Shown: positions 1-8,252 of the stretch, one piece after another
How the letters are laid out: every line of letters starts with the position of its first letter
Position numbering within the stretch: position 1 is the first letter of the stretch
Assembly: GCA_020354125.1 (NCBI GenBank)
Contig: CP070643.1
Coordinates: forward strand, 243,555-297,475
Direction: 5' to 3'
Length of the DNA stretch: 53,921 nucleotides
Source: Betaproteobacteria bacterium
GTDB taxonomy: Bacteria; Pseudomonadota; Gammaproteobacteria; Burkholderiales; Eutrophovitaceae
The notes under the pieces: generated by a model
Told to the model about the DNA's origin: nothing
What the model saw: the letters and a program-made list of their open reading frames with translations, nothing else
The model's database searches: none
Translations under genes and position numbers: made by a program

Positions 1-1
1 G

Positions 2-430
2 TTCAGCATGCATGAGGACACCGTTTTCTCGTCGCGTGCCTTGCAGGCCGGGGCGCGGGGTTACGTCACCAAATCAGCCGCGCCCGAAGTATTGATTGAG
101 GCGGTGCGTTTGGTGGCTGCCGGCAAGCTATACATCAGCCAGGAAATGGCACAGGAGTTGGCGATTCAGATGATCCCGGGGCGGGAAAAGCCGATCGACG
201 CGCTTTCGGCGCGCGAGTTCGAGGTGTTTCGCTTGCTGGTGGCCGGACACACGCTGCAAGAGATTTCGGAGATCATGCATCTTTCCTACAAGACTGTCGC
301 AAACTATCAGTCGAGCATCCGGCAGAAACTCGACGTCACGAATACCGCTCAGGTGGTGCGCGTTGCGCTCAACCATGGTCTCGTCGCGAACATCAGCAGC
401 GAAGACGGCTCAAGTGTCTTGACCGAGTAA
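2..430 (+). CDS. NarL/LuxR-family response regulator (5'-truncated)
   Basis: The reading frame is open from the window edge, so the gene begins upstream and only about 142 C-terminal residues are visible. The first part is the end of a receiver domain: the motif GARGYVTKSA holds the conserved Lys of the REC fold. An HTH_LuxR domain follows, with the typical LSAREFEVFRLLVAG start and the recognition-helix region YKTVANYQSSIRQKL. This is the DNA-binding output of two-component regulators of the NarL/UhpA type. The partner kinase would lie outside the window. Family assignment is firm; the target genes are unknown. Two hairpins follow the stop codon. Confidence 0.9.
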   Translation, partial: FSMHEDTVFSSRALQAGARGYVTKSAAPEVLIEAVRLVAAGKLYISQEMAQELAIQMIPGREKPIDALSAREFEVFRLLVAGHTLQEISEIMHLSYKTVANYQSSIRQKLDVTNTAQVVRVALNHGLVANISSEDGSSVLTE

Positions 431-447
431 GGCGCGCCGGAGGCGAA

Positions 448-468
448 CGGGAAAGATTCCCGGTGTTT
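448..468 (+). terminator. Possible weak terminator hairpin after the LuxR regulator
   Basis: A perfect 6-bp inverted repeat (CGGGAA, 3-nt loop, TTCCCG) starts 17 bases after the stop codon and is followed by GTGTTTTC. The stem is short and the T-run is interrupted, so this is only a candidate. Confidence 0.35.
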
Positions 469-560
469 TCGGGTGGAGATGCCCTTACGCGCTTCGGCGC
501 GGCTGAAATACAGTTGTCCTCGCTTTGCTTGGCAAGTAGTTCTAATGATCTCCCGTTACG

Positions 561-590
561 CGGCCGGTCTTGTTGACCGGCCGTATTTAT
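561..590. terminator. Strong GC hairpin between convergent genes
   Basis: CGGCCGGTC and GACCGGCCG form a perfect 9-bp stem with a 5-base loop (TTGTT), followed on the plus strand by TATTTATTT. It lies between the convergent LuxR regulator and GH65 genes, so it probably ends the regulator transcript. It may also act on the opposite strand. Confidence 0.6.
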
Positions 591-596
591 TTGCGG

Positions 597-658
597 CACC
601 GAATTGGCGCCGAATCAGAATTACTAGCACCGAATTGGCGCCGAATCAGAATTACTAG
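597..658. repeat. Perfect 31-bp tandem duplication
   Basis: Two identical 31-bp copies (597-627 and 628-658) begin CACCGAATTGGCG and end AATTACTAG. Each holds two CCGAAT cores, and a third decayed core (CGCCGTAATGGCG) follows at 659. It lies in the gap between convergent genes. Perfect identity suggests a recent duplication. No coding function is seen. Confidence 0.9.
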
Positions 659-723
659 CGCCGTAATGGCGCGCCGAGTAGGTCAGTAAACCGGAAGCGG
701 AGTTTGGTTCGTAGCCGAGAGGT

Positions 724-3129
724 TTACAACTGGAACTCGCGTACTTCGCCGGGTTTAAGCTGATGCACTTCGTTAGCGATGCCGATCTGGATCGGTGGTT
801 CCGAGGAAGGTTCGGTGCTGATGCGCGCGCAGGTGCGGCTCACGTGCAGTCCGAGCACGTGGTGCCGGTAATGGAGGCTGAGCGTCAGGCTGTTCAACCC
901 CTCGGGTAGCCGCGGGTTCAACCAAAGCACATCGCCGCGCGTTTCGATGCCGGTAAAGCAGCGCTGGATGAGGTCTACCGTTCCCGCCATAGCACCGGTG
1001 TGGATGCCTTCCGGCGTGGTGCCGCGCTGGATATCCTCGATATCGCTTCTCAGTAACTCCATGAACAGCGGCCACGCTCCCGGCCGGTCCGAGCGTGCCA
1101 GCACCCATGAGTTGACGAGGCGACTCAGTGATGAGCCATGCGAAGTGCGGCTCAGGTAATAGTCAATATTGCGCGGAATCGTCTCGTATTCATAACGGTA
1201 GCCAAGATGCGTGAACAGCGCTCCCAGTTCTTCCGAAGAGAAAAGATAAAACAGCATCAATACGTCGGCTTGCTTGGAGACCTTGTATCGGTTCGCAGTG
1301 TCGTTCTCGGCTTCCAGTATCCGGTCCAGCCGCTCGATGTTTCCGTATTTCTCCTGATAGCCTTCCCAATCGAACTCCGCTAATTCCCCGTAGCCTTCGA
1401 ACTGGCTGATGATATCGCCATCGTGAAAAGGTACGTGCATTCTGCGGCTGATCTCATCCCACCGCGCGAACTCGTCAGCTGATACGTCAAGCGTCTCGCA
1501 AAGTTCCGTGAGGCGCTGGCCGGGCAAGATGTCGCGCAGTTCCAGTGCGCGCAGCAGCACCCAGACGGCCATCAGATTGGTGTAGGCATTGTTGTTCAGG
1601 CCGGATTGCTCGGCATCGGGATAAGCATCGTGGTATTCGTCGGGTCCCATCACGCCGAGAATTTCGTAGCGATCACGCTGCTCATTGTATGAAGTGATGC
1701 TGGCCCAGAAACGTGCGATCTCGAGAATCATCTCTGCGCCGCAGAATGACAGGAACTGGATATCGCGTGTGACCTGATAGTACTGCCAGATGTTGTAGAC
1801 GATGGCGGAATTGATATGGCGCTGCAGATGCGAGTTGTCGGGCAGCCAGTTCCCCGATTTCGGGTTCAGGTGCACGCGCTGGGTTTCCTCACGCCCGTCA
1901 CTGCCACTCTGCCATGGGTACATGGCGCCGAGATATCCGGCAGCCTGTGCCGCCTTTCGTGCTTCGTCGAGGCGGCGATAGCGGTAGCGCAGTAGTGCGC
2001 GGGTGATCTCCGGCATGCGCAGGTTGAACAACGGGAAGACGAACAATTCGTCCCAGAATATGTGGCCGCGATAGGCTTCGCCGTGCAGGCCGCGCGCTGG
2101 CACGCCTACGTCCAGATCCATCACATGCGGTGAAGTGGTCTGAATCAGGTGCAGCACATGCAGCCGTAAAATCTTCTCGGCTTGCTCTTCCTGATCGGAA
2201 TCGGCGTGCTCGATATCGAAGTCGAACCGATGCCACAGGTGTTTCCAGGTCGTGGTGTGACGTCGCAGCAGCGTGTCGAAGTCGACCACCGTGTCGATTG
2301 CCTCGCGCGCATCCAGACCCGGGTCGCTGATGGCACGGTCACGCGACGTATACATAGCGATGATCTTTTCGACGCGCAAAGGCTGTGAGGCATTGAGCTG
2401 TGTGGTGTAGTGGTGCGCAATGAGACCGTCCGATTTCTCCACTGTCGGTTGGGGCGCAATTGATTCGTTACCCAGCCACAACCGGGTCACCGCGGCCTGC
2501 GCAATGCGCACGTGCGACTGGCTGGTTACGACTTCGAGGAACATGGTGTCGGGATCGAGTGAGGTCGCCGTGAGCGGAGTCAGATGCTTACTTCCCAGTT
2601 CCCGGTAGCGGGCTACGCCGGTATTCTCAACGCAGCCATCCAGCGCGCTGCGCAATTCTATGGTGTCTTCCCAGTCTTCGGCGTGGATGCAGGTTTCCAG
2701 AGCAGCCAGATGAGGTTGGTCCATCGATACCAGCCGCCGCTGCTCGACGCGGGTATGCCGCCCGGCGCCATCGCGAAAACGCATCTCGCGCTTCAGAACA
2801 GCTTGCTTGAGGTCCAGTTCCTGGTGATAGGAAAGCAGTTCCACGGCGCCGAGGTCGAACCAGTCACCGTCGCCGATACGGAAGTTGAGAGCCAGCCAGT
2901 TGGGAACGTTGACCAGGCTTTCGTTCTCGACGGTCCGGTCGGCAATCGTGTCGGTCAAGCGGTTATAGCAGCCAGCGATGTATGTGCCTGGATAATGAAT
3001 GCCATTCGCCGACGCTTCGGGCGCGGCGCCACGAGTCGCGAAGTAACCATTGCCCAACGTACAAAGCGCTTCGCGCAGCGATTCATTCGCTGGATCGAAC
3101 TGGCTACAGATTAACTTCCATCCGTCCAT
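724..3129 (-). CDS. Glycoside hydrolase family 65 protein, probable disaccharide phosphorylase
   Basis: An 801-residue protein with GH65 N-terminal, (alpha/alpha)6-barrel and C-terminal domains. The motif GHIFWDELFVFP lies near residue 355. The proposed catalytic acid is Glu498 in GPDEYH. KQADVLM (about 619) and SHGSSLS (663-669) match the phosphate-binding region of GH65 phosphorylases. The family phosphorolyses alpha-linked glucose disaccharides (trehalose, maltose, kojibiose) to beta-glucose 1-phosphate plus glucose. Substrate cannot be read from sequence; the neighbouring otsB and beta-PGM-like genes point to trehalose, an inference. The ATG start overlaps the end of otsB by 19 bp, so it is the last gene of a coupled three-gene operon. 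A hydrolase rather than phosphorylase activity remains possible. Confidence 0.92.
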   Translation of the reverse strand: MDGWKLICSQFDPANESLREALCTLGNGYFATRGAAPEASANGIHYPGTYIAGCYNRLTDTIADRTVENESLVNVPNWLALNFRIGDGDWFDLGAVELLSYHQELDLKQAVLKREMRFRDGAGRHTRVEQRRLVSMDQPHLAALETCIHAEDWEDTIELRSALDGCVENTGVARYRELGSKHLTPLTATSLDPDTMFLEVVTSQSHVRIAQAAVTRLWLGNESIAPQPTVEKSDGLIAHHYTTQLNASQPLRVEKIIAMYTSRDRAISDPGLDAREAIDTVVDFDTLLRRHTTTWKHLWHRFDFDIEHADSDQEEQAEKILRLHVLHLIQTTSPHVMDLDVGVPARGLHGEAYRGHIFWDELFVFPLFNLRMPEITRALLRYRYRRLDEARKAAQAAGYLGAMYPWQSGSDGREETQRVHLNPKSGNWLPDNSHLQRHINSAIVYNIWQYYQVTRDIQFLSFCGAEMILEIARFWASITSYNEQRDRYEILGVMGPDEYHDAYPDAEQSGLNNNAYTNLMAVWVLLRALELRDILPGQRLTELCETLDVSADEFARWDEISRRMHVPFHDGDIISQFEGYGELAEFDWEGYQEKYGNIERLDRILEAENDTANRYKVSKQADVLMLFYLFSSEELGALFTHLGYRYEYETIPRNIDYYLSRTSHGSSLSRLVNSWVLARSDRPGAWPLFMELLRSDIEDIQRGTTPEGIHTGAMAGTVDLIQRCFTGIETRGDVLWLNPRLPEGLNSLTLSLHYRHHVLGLHVSRTCARISTEPSSEPPIQIGIANEVHQLKPGEVREFQL

Positions 3130-3959
3130 GATTGTGATTCGAAGAGTTTGTCAGCGAGCTTGTTTAGAAAATCTTGTACGGCGTCCGGGTCGTCGAGCCG
3201 GCAAGTGGCGCGGGTAACACCAGTCTCCTGAGCAACGAAAATGCCGACGCCATCATCCGCCAGTTCGCGGAAAGCATCCTCGTCGGTGACATCGTCGCCG
3301 ATATAAATGGGGACGAAATGCGCGGCATCCAGCTGCTGAACCTGCATCAGCCAGCGCAACGCCTTGCCCTTGTCCCAGTCAACGTCGGGCTGCAGTTCGA
3401 GTACTTTCTTGCCGTCTTTCAGGCGCAAACCGGCATGCTGGCCATGCACACGCTGGACCGTATTCTTAACCTGTTCCACGTTATCGGGTGCGACCAGGCG
3501 GTAATGGGTGGCGATCGAGAAACGTTTCCTCTCAACCAGGCAGCCTTCGACATTTGCCAGCGCGCCACGCAAATCCTGTTCTGCGGCATCGAGCTCGGCC
3601 AGATAGCGGCGGCCTTCCTGAAATTCCGTGCATTCACCATTGGGGCCCGCGATATCGAAGCCGTGACTGCCCGCGTACCACAGTCCTTTCAGGGCGACGA
3701 GTTTACGCACATCAGCAAGATCTCGGCCGCTCACGATGGCGACGGCACAAAGGGCGGCCAGTCGCTGCAGTGTGGCTCGCATCGTATCGCTCAGCACGGC
3801 GTCTTGCGGGCGCGACACGATCGGCGTCAGTGTGCCATCGTAGTCGAGAAAAACCGCTGGCCTGCGTTCGTCCGCCAGCACGATTTCGTCGAGATGTTCG
3901 AGTGCGTTCGGAAGCTGACTGATGTCTGTCGTGTTCGTTTTGTCAGTCACCAGGTTCAA
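3111..3959 (-). CDS. otsB: Trehalose-6-phosphate phosphatase (first copy)
   Basis: A 282-residue HAD-superfamily phosphatase. Motif I is FLDYDGTLTPI, with nucleophile Asp39 and acid Asp41. IVSGRDLADVRK follows, and the late motif GDDVTDEDAF binds magnesium. These are typical of OtsB, which removes phosphate from trehalose 6-phosphate. The start is TTG inside a TTGA overlap (3956-3959) with the upstream HAD gene, so it depends on translational coupling; a GTG three codons on is an alternative. The 3' end overlaps the GH65 gene by 19 bp. A second OtsB lies at 12160-13047. This copy has no OtsA partner in its own operon. Catalytic residues appear intact. Confidence 0.92.
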   Translation of the reverse strand: MNLVTDKTNTTDISQLPNALEHLDEIVLADERRPAVFLDYDGTLTPIVSRPQDAVLSDTMRATLQRLAALCAVAIVSGRDLADVRKLVALKGLWYAGSHGFDIAGPNGECTEFQEGRRYLAELDAAEQDLRGALANVEGCLVERKRFSIATHYRLVAPDNVEQVKNTVQRVHGQHAGLRLKDGKKVLELQPDVDWDKGKALRWLMQVQQLDAAHFVPIYIGDDVTDEDAFRELADDGVGIFVAQETGVTRATCRLDDPDAVQDFLNKLADKLFESQSWTDGS

Positions 3960-4738
3960 CTCACCAATTTCAGTTCAGCAAGATCGTCCACCACGACGCC
4001 GGCACCGTGCTCGTACAAAGCTTTTGTTTGCTTGGCACGGTTGACACCGACCACACAACCGAAGCCAGCGGCTCTCAACGCCTCGACGCCCGACGTTGCG
4101 TCTTCGATGCCGACGCAGCGTTCCGGCGTGGTGCCGATCCTGCGGCTTGCTTCGATGAACATGTCCGGCGCCGGTTTGCCCGGCATGTGCAGGCGGTCCA
4201 GCTCGATGCCGTCGACACGGGCGTCGAACAGATCAACTATACCGGCAGCCTTCAGTACATCCAGACAGTTGCGGCTCGAGGAAACGATGGCGGTGCGAAT
4301 GCCAGCATCACGCAGACAGTGCAGCAACTCGATCGACGAATCGTAGACCTCGACGCCGTCGGAGCGCAGCGTGGCATGGTAGAGATCATCCTTCAGGTTG
4401 CCGAGCCCGCATATTGTCTCTCTGCCGGGCGCGTCGCCGGGATCACCAAAAGGCAAAGTAATGTCACGTGATTGCAGAAAGCTGCGCACCCCGTCATAGC
4501 GCGGCTTGCCATCAACGTAACGAAGGTAATCGGACTCAATGTCAAACGGCGCGGCTTCCGGTGTGTGCTTCGCCAGATATTCGTCGAACATCCTCTTCCA
4601 TGCTACGGCGTGAACCTTGGCAGTCTGCGTAATCACCCCGTCGAGATCGAAGATGAATGCATCGAAACGTTTCAGCGACAGGGTGGTGCCGGCAGAGCCG
4701 GCTTGCCGGTCATTGTTATCGGGTTCTGCTGTTGTCAT
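3956..4738 (-). CDS. HAD hydrolase, beta-phosphoglucomutase-like
   Basis: A HAD subfamily IA protein of about 260 residues with motif I FIFDLDGVI, a four-helix cap (VHAVAWKRMF), AIVSSSRNC as motif II and GIEDATSGVEALRAAG as the late acidic motif. Beta-phosphoglucomutases convert beta-glucose 1-phosphate to glucose 6-phosphate, the logical next step after a GH65 phosphorylase encoded two genes downstream. The family also contains simple sugar phosphatases, so the mutase role is inferred from context. I chose the ATG at 4738; an in-frame GTG at 4762 would add eight residues and has no better ribosome site. First gene of the HAD-otsB-GH65 operon. Confidence 0.85.
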   Translation of the reverse strand: MTTAEPDNNDRQAGSAGTTLSLKRFDAFIFDLDGVITQTAKVHAVAWKRMFDEYLAKHTPEAAPFDIESDYLRYVDGKPRYDGVRSFLQSRDITLPFGDPGDAPGRETICGLGNLKDDLYHATLRSDGVEVYDSSIELLHCLRDAGIRTAIVSSSRNCLDVLKAAGIVDLFDARVDGIELDRLHMPGKPAPDMFIEASRRIGTTPERCVGIEDATSGVEALRAAGFGCVVGVNRAKQTKALYEHGAGVVVDDLAELKLVS

Positions 4739-4898
4739 ATCGGCGACCTGGCAGATTGGCACATCATCTTATTTAGCATAATGCACTCATATTGCAGGAT
4801 CACGACGCGCAGTTGGAAGTTCGTTTTGAGGTAGTTCGCATTGCTCATGTGTATCTGCCTGCCCACCATGTTGTCTGGTTGCAGACCGGTTCCCAGCT

Positions 4899-5165
4899 CT
4901 ATGCTTGTGTCGAAGACCTTCGCGAGGCGAGCAGATTGTAAAGCCAGGCGAAGATTGTCCCGCCGATGAATCCGTCGACCAGTCCCCAGATCAGGCCAAT
5001 TACGCTACCTACCGGAGTGATCGAGTAACCACGATAGATGGAGCCGAGGAGCGTCGGATCCGTGCTGGCGCCGTCAAAGGCGATAATCCACCAGGTCAGC
5101 ACGAACAGGCCGATTCCCCACACCAAGCCGCAGGTCAGGGCAAATGCATGCACATCCAGTTTCAT
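4899..5165 (-). CDS. Small two-helix membrane protein, holin-like
   Basis: An 88-residue protein with two hydrophobic segments: roughly residues 8-30 (LTCGLVWGIGLFVLTWWII) and 55-80 (VGSVIGLIWGLVDGFIGG). Proteins of this pattern (start MKLDVHAFALTCG, GWGL-like glycines, ending AWLYNLL) are often annotated as bacteriophage holin, but I know of no proof of a lytic role and there are no phage genes nearby. It lies 16 bp downstream of polX and may be transcribed with it. Function unknown. Confidence 0.8.
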   Translation of the reverse strand: MKLDVHAFALTCGLVWGIGLFVLTWWIIAFDGASTDPTLLGSIYRGYSITPVGSVIGLIWGLVDGFIGGTIFAWLYNLLASRRSSTQA

Positions 5166-5181
5166 CAGGATATCCTCTTTG

Positions 5182-6903
5182 TCACTTGCGATTGAGTAGC
5201 TGCTTCAGCTTGCGCAAAGGCAGGCAATTGATGACATCACCGCGCTCGAGCCAGCCGCGGCGTGCCTGGTTGATACCAAAGCGCATGAGTTCCAGATTGG
5301 CGACACTGTGCGCATCGGTGGCAAGCGCGACTTTGAGCCCCATGTCTTTGGCCAGCTTGCATGCGTCGTCATTCAGATCCAATCGGTCGGGATGTGCATT
5401 CACTTCAAGAAAACAGCCGTGTTGCCTGGCCGTCTCAATGACCTTTTCGAGATCGAATTCGTACGGCTCACGCTGGTTGATCAGGCGCCCGCTGGGGTGC
5501 GCAAGAATGTTGAAATGTCGGTTATCCATGGCCCGCAAAATGCGCTGTGTCTGCTTCTCGCGAGACAGGTTGAAGCCATAGTGAATTGCACAGACAGTGA
5601 AGTCGAGTTCTTTCAGAACGCTGTCCTTGAGGTCCAGGGAACCGTCTTCGAGGATATCGAGCTCGATTGACTTCAGTATCACAATGTCATCGAGTTCTTC
5701 GTTCAATTTGTCGATGGCTTTGATCTGGGCAAACAGGCGTTTCTCGTCCAGCCCATGGGCAACGGTGACGTGTTTCGAATGATCATTGATGGAGACGTAG
5801 GCATAGCCCCGTTGCGCCGCGGCTTCGGCCATTTGCTTCAGACTATGATGACCATCGCTGGCATTGGTGTGACAGTGCAGGTCGCCGCGAATATCTTCGA
5901 GAGTGATCAGATCGGGCAGACGTCTTTTCGCGGCCGCTTCGATTTCACCGCGGTCTTCGCGCAACTCGGCCGGAATATAAGGCAGTCCGACTTTCTTGTA
6001 GACCTCTTCCTCGGTCTTGCCGGCGATGCGTTTGTTGCCCCTGAAAACACCGTACTCGTTGACCTTGTAGCCTTTCTTCACACCCAGTTTGCGTACCGCG
6101 ATGTTATGTGCCTTGGATCCGGTGAAGTAGTGCAGGGCGGCACCATAGCTTGCCTGCGGCACCACCCGCAGGTCGACCTGCATGCCTGACCGCAGATGCA
6201 CGGTGGAACGCGTGTTTCCCTTTGAGACAACCTCCTTGACCTCGTCATACCCGGTGAAGTGATCCATCACCGTAGAGTCTTTCCTGGCGGTGACCAGAAT
6301 GTCGAGATCGCCGACCGTTTCCTTGCGTCGGCGGTAGCTGCCAGCAACGACGACGTCCTTGACTTCATCGCAGTTCTTCAGATGCGCGACCAGCGGCGCG
6401 ACCAGGTCCTCGGCCACAATCAGCTTGGTTCGTTGCTCCGTGCTGGAGAAGCGTTCCAGCCGCTCAATGATCATCTGCTCGGTCTTCTTGCCGAACCCGT
6501 CCAGTTTCTGGATCTTCCCGCTGCGCGCGGCGCGATTCAAATCACCGATGCTTGCGATTTTGAGCTTCTTGTAAAGGGCCTTGACGCGCTCTGGTCCCAG
6601 CCCCTGAATTCGCATCAGGTCACTGAGCGCCGCGGGGGTGTGTGATTCGACCTTCTCAAGTGCCGGCAGCCGGCCGGTGTCTACCAGCGTCTTGATCTTG
6701 GCGGCGAGGTCTTTGCCGATAGCGGGCAATTCAGTCAGATCCTCGCCCCCTTGCAGCAGATCGGCCATGCTCCTGGGGTAGCCGCGAACCGTGCGGGCGC
6801 CCTCCCTATAGGCGCGCACACGAAACGGATTGGCGCCCTCGATTTCCAGCAGGTCAGCCAGTTTTTCGAACGCGTCTGCGATTTCGCTGTTATGGACAGG
6901 CAT
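5182..6903 (-). CDS. polX: DNA polymerase/3'-5' exonuclease PolX
   Basis: A 573-residue family X polymerase. An N-terminal 8-kDa-like helical domain (ANPFRVRAYREGARTV) is followed by helix-hairpin-helix motifs (AIGKDLAAKI, GLGPERVK, GFGKKTEQ). The nucleotidyltransferase site is GSYRRRKETVGDLDI with Asp200 and Asp202, and a third Asp245 is in MQVDLRVV, so the polymerase triad is intact. The C-terminal PHP domain starts at GDLHCHTNASDG (about 341) and carries the metal-dependent exonuclease. The role is gap filling in base-excision repair. The start is ATG 6903, preceded by a GGGTGG ribosome site; a TTG one codon upstream is possible. A 15-bp tandem array lies 50 bp upstream. Confidence 0.95.
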   Translation of the reverse strand: MPVHNSEIADAFEKLADLLEIEGANPFRVRAYREGARTVRGYPRSMADLLQGGEDLTELPAIGKDLAAKIKTLVDTGRLPALEKVESHTPAALSDLMRIQGLGPERVKALYKKLKIASIGDLNRAARSGKIQKLDGFGKKTEQMIIERLERFSSTEQRTKLIVAEDLVAPLVAHLKNCDEVKDVVVAGSYRRRKETVGDLDILVTARKDSTVMDHFTGYDEVKEVVSKGNTRSTVHLRSGMQVDLRVVPQASYGAALHYFTGSKAHNIAVRKLGVKKGYKVNEYGVFRGNKRIAGKTEEEVYKKVGLPYIPAELREDRGEIEAAAKRRLPDLITLEDIRGDLHCHTNASDGHHSLKQMAEAAAQRGYAYVSINDHSKHVTVAHGLDEKRLFAQIKAIDKLNEELDDIVILKSIELDILEDGSLDLKDSVLKELDFTVCAIHYGFNLSREKQTQRILRAMDNRHFNILAHPSGRLINQREPYEFDLEKVIETARQHGCFLEVNAHPDRLDLNDDACKLAKDMGLKVALATDAHSVANLELMRFGINQARRGWLERGDVINCLPLRKLKQLLNRK

Positions 6904-6956
6904 CAAGGGCCACCCTGGACGACGAGCATGCAGGGCACGACCGGCTTCTCGGTGTC

Positions 6957-7060
6957 AGTTTCGAGCAGCTCCGGTTTCGAGCGGGCCGGTTTCGAATGGG
7001 CCGGTTTCGAACGGGCCAGTTTCGAGTGACACCGTTTCGAATGGACCGGTATCGTGCCCC
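6957..7060. repeat. Degenerate 15-bp tandem array upstream of polX
   Basis: About seven units, consensus on the plus strand GGTTTCGAACGGGCC. Three central copies (6973-6987, 6988-7002, 7003-7017) differ at only one or two positions. Flanking units (6957-6972, 7018-7033, 7034-7047, 7048-7060) are more diverged and vary in length by a base or two. Each core contains TTTCGA, often the palindrome TTCGAA. The array ends about 54 bp before the polX start codon, within its likely promoter region. It could be an iteron-like protein-binding array or a neutral minisatellite. Confidence 0.85.
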
Positions 7061-7193
7061 ATGTCAGCTCCTGCATGAACCCATGCTAGGTAGCGGCTGC
7101 GAGAATTCATTGACTAATCTCAATGCAAGGGCGATAAGAGACTGTTTTACTATGTCGTCCTTGTTCTAATGGGCGTTGATTCGGGGGGAATCG

Positions 7194-7514
7194 ATGGAAT
7201 TGAGCGACGAAACAGTGCAGGCAGTGTGGGATAAGGCGCGGGTGATGCCGGAGCGCAATCCGGATGTCTGGCGGCGGGACCAGTGCGGCGCCTGGCTTCA
7301 CCGGGAGCAATACAATAACGACAAGTCGGAATATGGTTGGAAGATACTGAAGGTGGCTGCCGGTGGCGGTAACGGCGTTGACCAGCTCCAGCCATTTCAC
7401 TGCGGCAACACGTTCGACATCGCCAACGGCAAAGCACAGTGCCGGATCACGGCTGACCGCGCCGGGTTGGCGCCGACGCAAAGCGTCGACCAGCCGCGCA
7501 ATACCACGGGCTGA
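7194..7514 (+). CDS. Small conserved protein of unknown function
   Basis: A 106-residue soluble protein rich in Trp, Arg and Gln (QAVWDKARVMPERNPDVWR, QCGAWLHREQYNN, NTFDIANGKAQCRI). The ATG at 7194 follows a GGGGGG ribosome site with good spacing; a TTG at 7176 overlaps that site and is less likely. The pattern WLHREQYNN...GWKI...LQPFHCGN...DIANGK resembles small HNH-like proteins in its His/Asn content, but I do not see a clear nuclease motif. It stands at the head of a plus-strand series with the BCAM0308 and beta-CASP genes. Function not assigned. Confidence 0.75.
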   Translation: MELSDETVQAVWDKARVMPERNPDVWRRDQCGAWLHREQYNNDKSEYGWKILKVAAGGGNGVDQLQPFHCGNTFDIANGKAQCRITADRAGLAPTQSVDQPRNTTG

Positions 7515-7602
7515 CGCATAAGCCCGCTTGACCGCGTTTCCGGTTAACGGAAGCGGTAGAAGTAGACGGACAGAACGATATTTATGGAATCGGGAGTGAA
7601 AA

Positions 7603-8106
7603 ATGAGTGGTAAACAAACGAATGTTGCCGGGCAGGGCAGGCGCGATCGACTCATCAAGGAGCAGGTGCACGACCCATACATGGCACGCAGCAAGCCAAC
7701 CGAACCGACGCTGTGCGAGGATTGTGGCGTCGTTTTCACCAGCGGCCGCTGGCAATGGGTCTCGGAAGCTCCGGCAGGCGCCGGTCGGCAAAAGTGCCCG
7801 GCCTGTCAGCGCATTCATGACAAGGTGCCGGCTGGCATACTGACTCTGAGCGGTGGGTTTTTTGACGAACATCGAGATGAGATCATAAATCTCGTTCACA
7901 ACAAAGTGGATGAACAGAAAGCGCACCACCCGATGAAGCGACTGATGGGCACCGAGGATCAGAAGGACGGCAGCGTTGTCGTTACGTTCACTGACACACA
8001 TCTGCCGCGCGGCGTGGGCGAGGCGATAGAACGCGCCTACGAAGGCGACCTTGACATCCAGTACACTGAAGAATCGGGTCTGGTGCGCGTGTACTGGAAG
8101 CGCTAA
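7603..8106 (+). CDS. BCAM0308-family zinc-binding protein
   Basis: A 167-residue protein with two CxxC knuckles, CEDCG (about 39) and CPACQ (about 66), forming a probable zinc ribbon. The C-terminal half (VVVTFTDTHLPRGVGEAIERA) looks like a small alpha/beta domain. It matches proteins called BCAM0308 family, whose function is not established as far as I know. The start ATG 7603 follows GGGAGTG. It lies just upstream of a beta-CASP RNase, separated only by a short repeat, which suggests a link to RNA metabolism; that is inference. Its two-part layout recalls eukaryotic NMD3-type zinc proteins only superficially. Confidence 0.82.
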   Translation: MSGKQTNVAGQGRRDRLIKEQVHDPYMARSKPTEPTLCEDCGVVFTSGRWQWVSEAPAGAGRQKCPACQRIHDKVPAGILTLSGGFFDEHRDEIINLVHNKVDEQKAHHPMKRLMGTEDQKDGSVVVTFTDTHLPRGVGEAIERAYEGDLDIQYTEESGLVRVYWKR

Positions 8107-8150
8107 CAGGCTGTTGAAAAACTACTGCGCGACCTTGATCCGGGCTTGCA
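8107..8150. repeat. Dispersed repeat family, copy A (left end)
   Basis: The segment begins CAGGCTGTTGAAAAAC and continues CTACTGCGCGACCTTGATCC. Near-identical sequence recurs at 20338, 28938 and, more decayed, 16849. The CAGG(C/G)TGTTGAAAAAC end is the inverse of the right end of copy B (GTTTTTCAACACCCTG, 20603-20618). It starts immediately after the BCAM0308 stop codon. Confidence 0.75.
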
Positions 8151-8252
8151 GCCGTTGTTAATGGGAACGGTGCTCGCCCACAGCCTGATGAATCATTTGG
8201 ACTGGCCGAAGCGCTGGGCGGGATGCAGCGCTGCTCGCGTGGCTGAGACCTG

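Noticed and set aside
3174..4346. Long plus-strand frame of 390 codons
   Set aside because: It runs antisense to otsB and the HAD gene, which have clear catalytic motifs; no family features are visible in it.
6957..7060. CRISPR-like array upstream of polX
   Set aside because: Units are contiguous 15-mers without spacers and no cas genes are present.
7528..7558. Hairpin (ACCGC..TTCCG with CGGAAGCGGT) after the small gene at 7194
   Set aside because: It has a two-base bulge and no T-run, so it is too weak to call a terminator.
7107..7739. Minus-strand frame of 210 codons
   Set aside because: Overlaps two plus-strand genes with good ribosome sites; composition is Arg/Pro-rich as for shadows.
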